From Spirochaetaceae bacterium (GTDB lineage: Bacteria > Spirochaetota > Spirochaetia > Treponematales > Breznakiellaceae), in NCBI GenBank assembly GCA_031265535.1, contig JAISCO010000145.1, positions 1-18,303 of the forward strand: DNA of 18,303 bases. The letters run 5' to 3'. This document shows positions 15,674 through 18,303 of this stretch, piece after piece (the stretch's first letter is position 1; the number at the start of each line of letters is the position of its first letter). A model generated the notes under the pieces. It was not told the origin of the DNA and ran no database searches. It worked only from the letters and a program-made list of their open reading frames with translations. The position numbers and the translations under genes are program-made.

Positions 15674-15907
15674 ATGTCCGGCGGGGATGTGGTATTACCG
15701 TTGATGCCGGAAATGATACGAAACGAAAGCGGGGCGCCGGATGAAGCAAAAGAGACCGATAAAAAAAGTTATGAGGAGCAAAAACAGGACTGTGACGAGA
15801 ACAACAATGTCCTAAAAAACTGTGTATATCACTTGGAGCATAATGTGGAAACAAAGTTTCCAACGGGCACGGTAAAAACCATGCGTGCGAGATATATTGC
15901 ATTTTGA
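15674..15907 (+). CDS. Possible small protein or gene remnant
   Basis: The last 77 codons of an open frame, from ATG 15674 to the TGA at 15907, have coding-like composition: IRNESGAPDEAKETDKKSY, then EEQKQDCDENNNVLKNC and HLEHNVETKFPTGTVKTM. The part upstream of 15674 does not look like protein. There is no clear ribosome binding site or recognised family; ATG 15704 and 15713 are other possible starts. It may be the tail of a decayed gene or a chance frame. Confidence 0.25.
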   Translation: MSGGDVVLPLMPEMIRNESGAPDEAKETDKKSYEEQKQDCDENNNVLKNCVYHLEHNVETKFPTGTVKTMRARYIAF

Positions 15908-16057
15908 ATCTGCCGGCGTTTTTAGTTAACGGATTGATGATACTATGTGATGAAAACTTTAAGAAAAGCGCGTTCATATTTCGGAAGGAACGCGGAATTT
16001 TATAACGCTTTACGAACATTCTTTTGGAGTTTTGAGTTCCAAAGCCGGGATGATTTC

Positions 16058-16246
16058 CTACTCTTTGTTATCTATCATGCCAAAGGCGGCTAAAAGTAAA
16101 ATTGCTGATTTAACGCCGACCTTTGTCAGTTCAAAAATGGCTTTTTGAACCACGTCAAGGTTTATGAGCAGATTCTTTAAATAATCATCACGGATATTTT
16201 CCGCACTTTGACTGACAATAGGATTGTTAGTATCTATCAACGCCAT
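16058..16246 (-). CDS. Small protein of unknown function
   Basis: The frame has 62 codons. The first half is polar (LIDTNNPIVSQSAENIRDDY) and the second mixed or hydrophobic (LKNLLINLDVVQKAIFEL, then VGVKSAILLLAAFGMIDNKE), so it is likely helical; the ILLLAAFGM stretch is short for a membrane helix. No family is recognised. No ribosome binding site is visible. The ATG lies inside a perfect 18-bp inverted repeat (16231-16275), so translation may be controlled by that fold, or the frame may be the tail of a gene cut by a rearrangement there. A 7-bp stem (CTTTGGA-like/TCCAAAG, about 16021-16043) follows the stop. Confidence 0.45.
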   Translation of the reverse strand: MALIDTNNPIVSQSAENIRDDYLKNLLINLDVVQKAIFELTKVGVKSAILLLAAFGMIDNKE

Positions 16247-16275
16247 ACGTTAATACTGTATGGCGTTGATAGATA
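16231..16275. repeat. 18-bp perfect inverted repeat over the start of the small gene
   Basis: TATCTATCAACGCCATAC (16231-16248) and GTATGGCGTTGATAGATA (16258-16275) are exact reverse complements around GTTAATACT. Each arm contains ATGGCGTTGATAGAT, so both strands could start M-A-L-I-D; the rightward frame stops after nine codons (MALIDKAIN). Confidence 0.8.
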
Positions 16276-16287
16276 AAGCTATTAACT

Positions 16288-16468
16288 GAGCTTGTTCCGA
16301 AACTAATCGACTATGTGCTGAAGCGCATGGTGCGCAAACTTTGTTTGCGATGGAACAAGCTCTTGGAAAAATCGGTCTAATCGGACTAAAGTCCGGCCCG
16401 CTTTTTCCACAAAATTCAAAGAAACTGGACAAGCATAGCTTGTCTCCCCAAAAACTGAAGTTTTGGAA
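16288..16468. repeat. Chain of nested and adjacent hairpins
   Basis: In order: GAGCTTGTTCC (16288-16298) pairs with GGAACAAGCTC (16352-16362), enclosing CGCAAAC-TTT-GTTTGCG (16333-16349); CGGACT-AA-AGTCCG (16382-16395); GACAAGC-ATA-GCTTGTC (16428-16444); and CCAAAAACT-GA-AGTTTTGG (about 16448-16468). The last two also occur together before the FecR gene. No gene is credible here. Confidence 0.7.
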
Positions 16469-16498
16469 CAGCCTCAACTATTTTGAAATTTATAAAAA

Positions 16499-16702
16499 TT
16501 AACGGCGCGTTGAAACTGGAACCGGAGAGGGGCGGCGGTCGGCGACATCGCGCACCAGACGGGAAACATGGGGGGCTTCGGGAACGAGGCACATTTCATC
16601 AAACTCTTTCATCCTTTCATCGCTAATACCGCCCGCTTCGTGTAAACCAATAATTTCTTCGTGACACATTTTTAAAATGTCGCTCTCATATTTTCTGCTC
16701 AT
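16499..16702 (-). CDS. Antitoxin-like protein, probably lacking its HTH domain
   Basis: The 67-residue product begins SRKYESDILKMCHEEIIGL and ISDERMKEFDEMCLVPE. This is the N-terminal half typical of XRE-type antitoxins paired with PF06296 RelE-like toxins. Those antitoxins normally run to about 100 residues and end in a helix-turn-helix that binds the operon promoter. Here the frame ends in a basic, proline-rich tail (SPVPVSTRR) with no HTH, and a hairpin repeat begins about 30 nt beyond. It is probably truncated, perhaps by the repeat. Translation is set by AGGAGG, which overlaps the toxin stop codon (TAGGAGGctattATG), so the pair is co-expressed. It may still bind toxin but should not repress DNA by itself. 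Confidence 0.65.
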   Translation of the reverse strand: MSRKYESDILKMCHEEIIGLHEAGGISDERMKEFDEMCLVPEAPHVSRLVRDVADRRPSPVPVSTRR

Positions 16703-16711
16703 AATAGCCTC

Positions 16712-17080
16712 CTAATCAGTTATTTCAATCCAATTGCCTGTATCAATACGACTTTTTAACACCGCATCTGATACGTTAAGGATTTCTTTCGATGTTTCTC
16801 TAAGAACCCTTACTTCTTTTTCGGAAATATTTCCTTGAACACTTTTTGCAAAACCGTATGAAAAAAATGTTCGGGTTCCATTCTTAAAAAATACTATAAT
16901 ACGGTATCCGCCACGTTTGCCTTCGTCTTGCTTTGCGATACGCTTTTTGTAAACGCCGCTTCCCAAATCAGCATCCCATTTACCAGCTTCAAGCTCATCG
17001 ACAATCCCGCGCAACGTCCCATCGTCAATCCCCGCCTTTTTTGCGAAACGGCTAAACCATGTATTTTTAAATACTCTCAC
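16712..17080 (-). CDS. RelE-like toxin (PF06296 family)
   Basis: The 122-residue product matches the RelE/HigB-like toxin family PF06296 over its length: MRVFKNTWFSRFAKKAGID, then DADLGSGVYKKRIAKQDEGK, RGGYRIIVFFKNGTRTFFSYGFAKS and the C-terminal ELRA-like REVRVLRE..ILNVSD. Members are thought to be ribosome-dependent or related RNases; the GGYR..FF and FxYGFAKS stretches are the best conserved and appear intact. The order is toxin first, antitoxin second, as in HigBA. The start is GTG at 17080. A TATACT box at 17092-17087 puts the probable transcript start at or within a few nt of that codon, so the message may be nearly leaderless. Confidence 0.8.
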   Translation of the reverse strand: MRVFKNTWFSRFAKKAGIDDGTLRGIVDELEAGKWDADLGSGVYKKRIAKQDEGKRGGYRIIVFFKNGTRTFFSYGFAKSVQGNISEKEVRVLRETSKEILNVSDAVLKSRIDTGNWIEITD

Positions 17081-17086
17081 TCCCTA

Positions 17087-17115
17087 AGTATACTATACTC
17101 CAAAAACAGCCGCAA
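17087..17115 (-). promoter_or_regulatory. Probable promoter of the toxin-antitoxin pair
   Basis: On the minus strand, TTGCGG (17115-17110) and TATACT (17092-17087) are 17 bp apart. An overlapping TATAGT lies at 17097-17092. The predicted start of transcription is about 17080-17085, next to the toxin GTG. The AT-rich palindrome AGTATACTATACT here could be the operator. Confidence 0.45.
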
Positions 17116-17181
17116 GACACGCCTTTAACTTCCGTTAATGGAACTTTTACCAGTTGATACTTCCGTTGACGGAAATTCCTG

Positions 17182-17481
17182 TTATGTCCGTTCCTCATAG
17201 AAAACGCCTGTTCTTGCCGCTTCCCAAAAAGCGTCCCAGTTGAGGGCGTCGAGTCCAAGACTGTCCAGCGATTTACAAAAGTCTTCGGCGAATATCTCAA
17301 GCGCTGCCAGATTATAAACATAAGTATCAAACGCATGGTTCGGCTTCCCAAAATCCAGTTTCCACACATAGCCCCTAAACTGGTTTGTCTGTGAATCGCG
17401 CCGCTCGACCTTTGCATGGATTGCCTCGCCGGTGATGTTAGCCGGATGCCGCCCCGAGTTCCCGTGTATGACCGCCCCCAT
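17182..17481 (-). pseudogene. C-terminal fragment of a phage terminase large subunit (GpA type)
   Basis: The 99-residue frame resembles the end of GpA-type terminase large subunits, the motor and nuclease that package phage DNA. The clue is the closing pattern YVWKLDFGKPNHAFDTYVYN followed by LAALEIFAEDF; family members end with an R/KxNHA-LDC-VYxLAAxEI motif and a short tail. The usual ATPase and the first part of the nuclease domain (several hundred residues) are missing: upstream in this frame there is a stop at 17503-17505, then iterons. ATG 17481 is just the first start in the remnant. No other packaging or capsid gene is nearby, so this is a prophage relic. The tail WNAFWEAARTGVFYEERT-like end may be intact. 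Confidence 0.6.
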
Positions 17482-17530
17482 TCGCGCTTGCCCTGCGTAG
17501 GCTCATCCTTATTCCCTCTCCTTAGAAATA

Positions 17531-17575
17531 GTTAGAAATATCTATGTTAGAAATATCTATGTTAGAAATATCTAT
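17531..17575. repeat. Three perfect 15-bp iterons (operator-like)
   Basis: GTTAGAAATATCTAT occurs three times head to tail at 17531-17545, 17546-17560 and 17561-17575, with a part copy (TTAGAAATA) just before. Each unit holds the dyad TAGA-N4-TCTA. The last base of the third unit is the first T of a TTGACA box, so a protein bound here would meet RNA polymerase. Confidence 0.85.
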
Positions 17576-17604
17576 TGACAAAAAATAAATGTTATAGCTA
17601 TACT
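17575..17604 (+). promoter_or_regulatory. Strong sigma-70-type promoter for the repressor-like remnant
   Basis: A perfect TTGACA (17575-17580) and TATACT (17599-17604) are separated by 18 bp. Transcription should begin about 7 nt downstream, at the A of the ATG at 17611. No ribosome binding site lies before that ATG, so the message is predicted to be leaderless. Confidence 0.7.
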
Positions 17605-17610
17605 ATAAAC

Positions 17611-17751
17611 ATGAATTTTGTGGGTAAAAATCTGAAAGCTTGCGGCAATGTCCGTAGTATCCGGCAGGAAGCATCCGGATCTGGCGTTTTTGGGCTTGGA
17701 ATATCAATACCTACCCCCCCCCCCCCACTCTACAAATACTTGTCAATATAA
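17611..17751 (+). pseudogene. Remnant of an XRE/cI-type regulator with a poly-C tract
   Basis: From the ATG the frame reads MNFVGKNLKACGNVRSIRQE, then GVFGLGISIPT, then prolines from the poly-C tract, and stops after 46 codons. The opening resembles an XRE helix-turn-helix protein (GKNLKALR...R-ISQEELA..LGVSxxTISRYE), but key positions are changed and nothing follows the turn region. The 13-C run falls where the recognition helix should be; a change in its length would shift the frame. I tested by eye the frame that starts at 17648: it gives a different peptide without regulator features. It may be a decayed phage repressor; a phase-variable gene is possible but less likely because of the other changes. 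Confidence 0.4.
17714..17726 (+). repeat. 13-base poly-C tract
   Basis: Thirteen consecutive C lie inside the repressor-like remnant, the same length as the poly-G tract at 15220-15232. Such runs slip easily in replication and also in sequencing, so the exact length is uncertain. Confidence 0.75.
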
Positions 17752-18057
17752 TAGTTTCCATAGCTTAATATACTGTTTTAGCCATATTCCTGTTCCTCAC
17801 ATACCGAATTCCGGGCGATTACTGTTTCTGTATATAATCATTAATTTTCTGAAAACGCAAAAGCTAAGAAGGTGAAATTTCCCCATGAACAATACCCGGC
17901 AGTGGTAACAGACTGCCAAAAATCCTGTGATTCACAGGCAGCTTATTCGACTAATAACCCAATAATTTGACCTTTTGGGATAGTTTAATATTACCCGCTT
18001 ATGCGGAGAATATAAAAAATTGGCGGTGGGAAAAGACCACAAAGGAGTTCTTTATAT
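17752..18057. other. AT-rich spacer before the lipoprotein gene
   Basis: No gene is credible here. A small hairpin, CCTGTG-ATT-CACAGG, lies at 17924-17938. A possible promoter for the lipoprotein gene is TTGACC (17967-17972) with TATTAC (17989-17994) at 16 bp spacing, giving a leader of about 55 nt. Confidence 0.4.
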
Positions 18058-18303
18058 ATGAAAAAGAACAGATTTATTATTTTGGGAGCATTGGCGATCT
18101 CATTATCGCTAACTTTGCCGGGATGTACCACAATCGACACCGTTGGCAGGGAAAATCACGGGGCGTTTCAAAACGTAAGCATTTCGGCCAAGGACTTTCA
18201 GTCGCTGGGTTTAGTATTCACCGAAGCATCGTTTGATACGGATGACAAGGGTTCAAGGGGCGATGTATTTACTTATAACGCTCTTTTAAAAGAAGCCCAA
18301 AAA
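18058..18303 (+). CDS. Lipoprotein of unknown function, 3' end outside the window
   Basis: The first 82 codons are present and the frame runs off the right edge. The product starts with a lipoprotein signal peptide: MKKNRF, a hydrophobic core (IILGALAISLSL) and the lipobox LPGC with cysteine 23, which would be lipidated and anchor the protein in an envelope membrane. The mature part begins TTIDTVGRENHGAF and continues with SLGLVFTEASFDTDDKGSRG and FTYNALLKEAQK. This recalls short spirochete lipoproteins in which LLKEAQK is followed by a GADAI-type strand (YbjQ/DUF-like), but the decisive part is missing. The start is fixed by AAAGGAG, 10 nt before the ATG. No function is assigned. Confidence 0.85.
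   Translation, partial: MKKNRFIILGALAISLSLTLPGCTTIDTVGRENHGAFQNVSISAKDFQSLGLVFTEASFDTDDKGSRGDVFTYNALLKEAQK

Noticed and set aside
15636..16019. 127-codon minus-strand frame
   Set aside because: No ribosome binding site; antisense to the slightly better plus-strand frame; no recognisable pattern.
16250..16477. 75-codon minus-strand frame between the antitoxin and the small gene
   Set aside because: It is made entirely of the hairpin chain; no ribosome binding site or protein-like pattern.
17531..17575. Tandem 15-bp repeats as a CRISPR array or replication origin
   Set aside because: No spacers, so not CRISPR; too few units and no replication gene nearby. An operator overlapping the -35 box is the simpler reading.
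17648..17875. 75-codon plus-strand frame across the poly-C tract
   Set aside because: Lacks a ribosome binding site and protein-like pattern; the frame from ATG 17611 fits the promoter and an XRE start better.

Overview
The window looks like a piece of a host-associated spirochete chromosome, most likely Treponema or a close relative. This is an inference. It rests on the many exported and lipoprotein-like genes of unknown function, the DUF445 and FecR-domain envelope proteins, a short FtsY without an acidic arm, and spacers packed with palindromes and repeats. No rRNA or tRNA gene, CRISPR array or intact transposase is visible.

Layout. 1-989 holds only the first codons of a leftward gene (1-20) and a large non-coding repeat unit (531-900). 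990-1799 is an orphan family-3 solute-binding protein. 1932-5864 encodes a 1310-residue membrane protein made of two fused DUF445 units. 9158-6033 reads leftward: murB, a NUDIX hydrolase, and a CNNM/CorC-type membrane protein whose start overlaps the NUDIX stop. A second copy of the repeat unit (9341-9680) separates murB from an exported FecR-domain protein (10732-9689). Then come two exported proteins of unknown function, one rightward (11242-12261) and one leftward (14037-12730), with several strong hairpins between their 3' ends, and then ftsY (15030-14137).

The right end (15031-18303) looks like accessory DNA. It has a 13-G tract, a roughly 105-bp repeat element, a small leftward ORF whose start lies in an 18-bp perfect inverted repeat, a chain of hairpins, and a toxin-first toxin-antitoxin pair whose antitoxin seems to lack its DNA-binding half. 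Beyond these lie a fragment of a phage terminase large subunit, a repressor-like gene remnant behind three 15-bp iterons and a strong, apparently leaderless promoter, and the start of a lipoprotein gene.

How it fits together. The core genes serve cell-wall precursor synthesis (MurB), protein targeting (FtsY) and the envelope (CNNM, DUF445, FecR and the unknown exported proteins). The most striking structural result is the spacer repeat system: two copies of one unit about 300 bp long each carry a different insert at a different point, and one of those inserts stands alone, inverted, 15 kb away. This suggests at least two small elements that move independently. The terminase fragment, the repressor remnant and the toxin-antitoxin pair suggest the edge of a decayed prophage or island.
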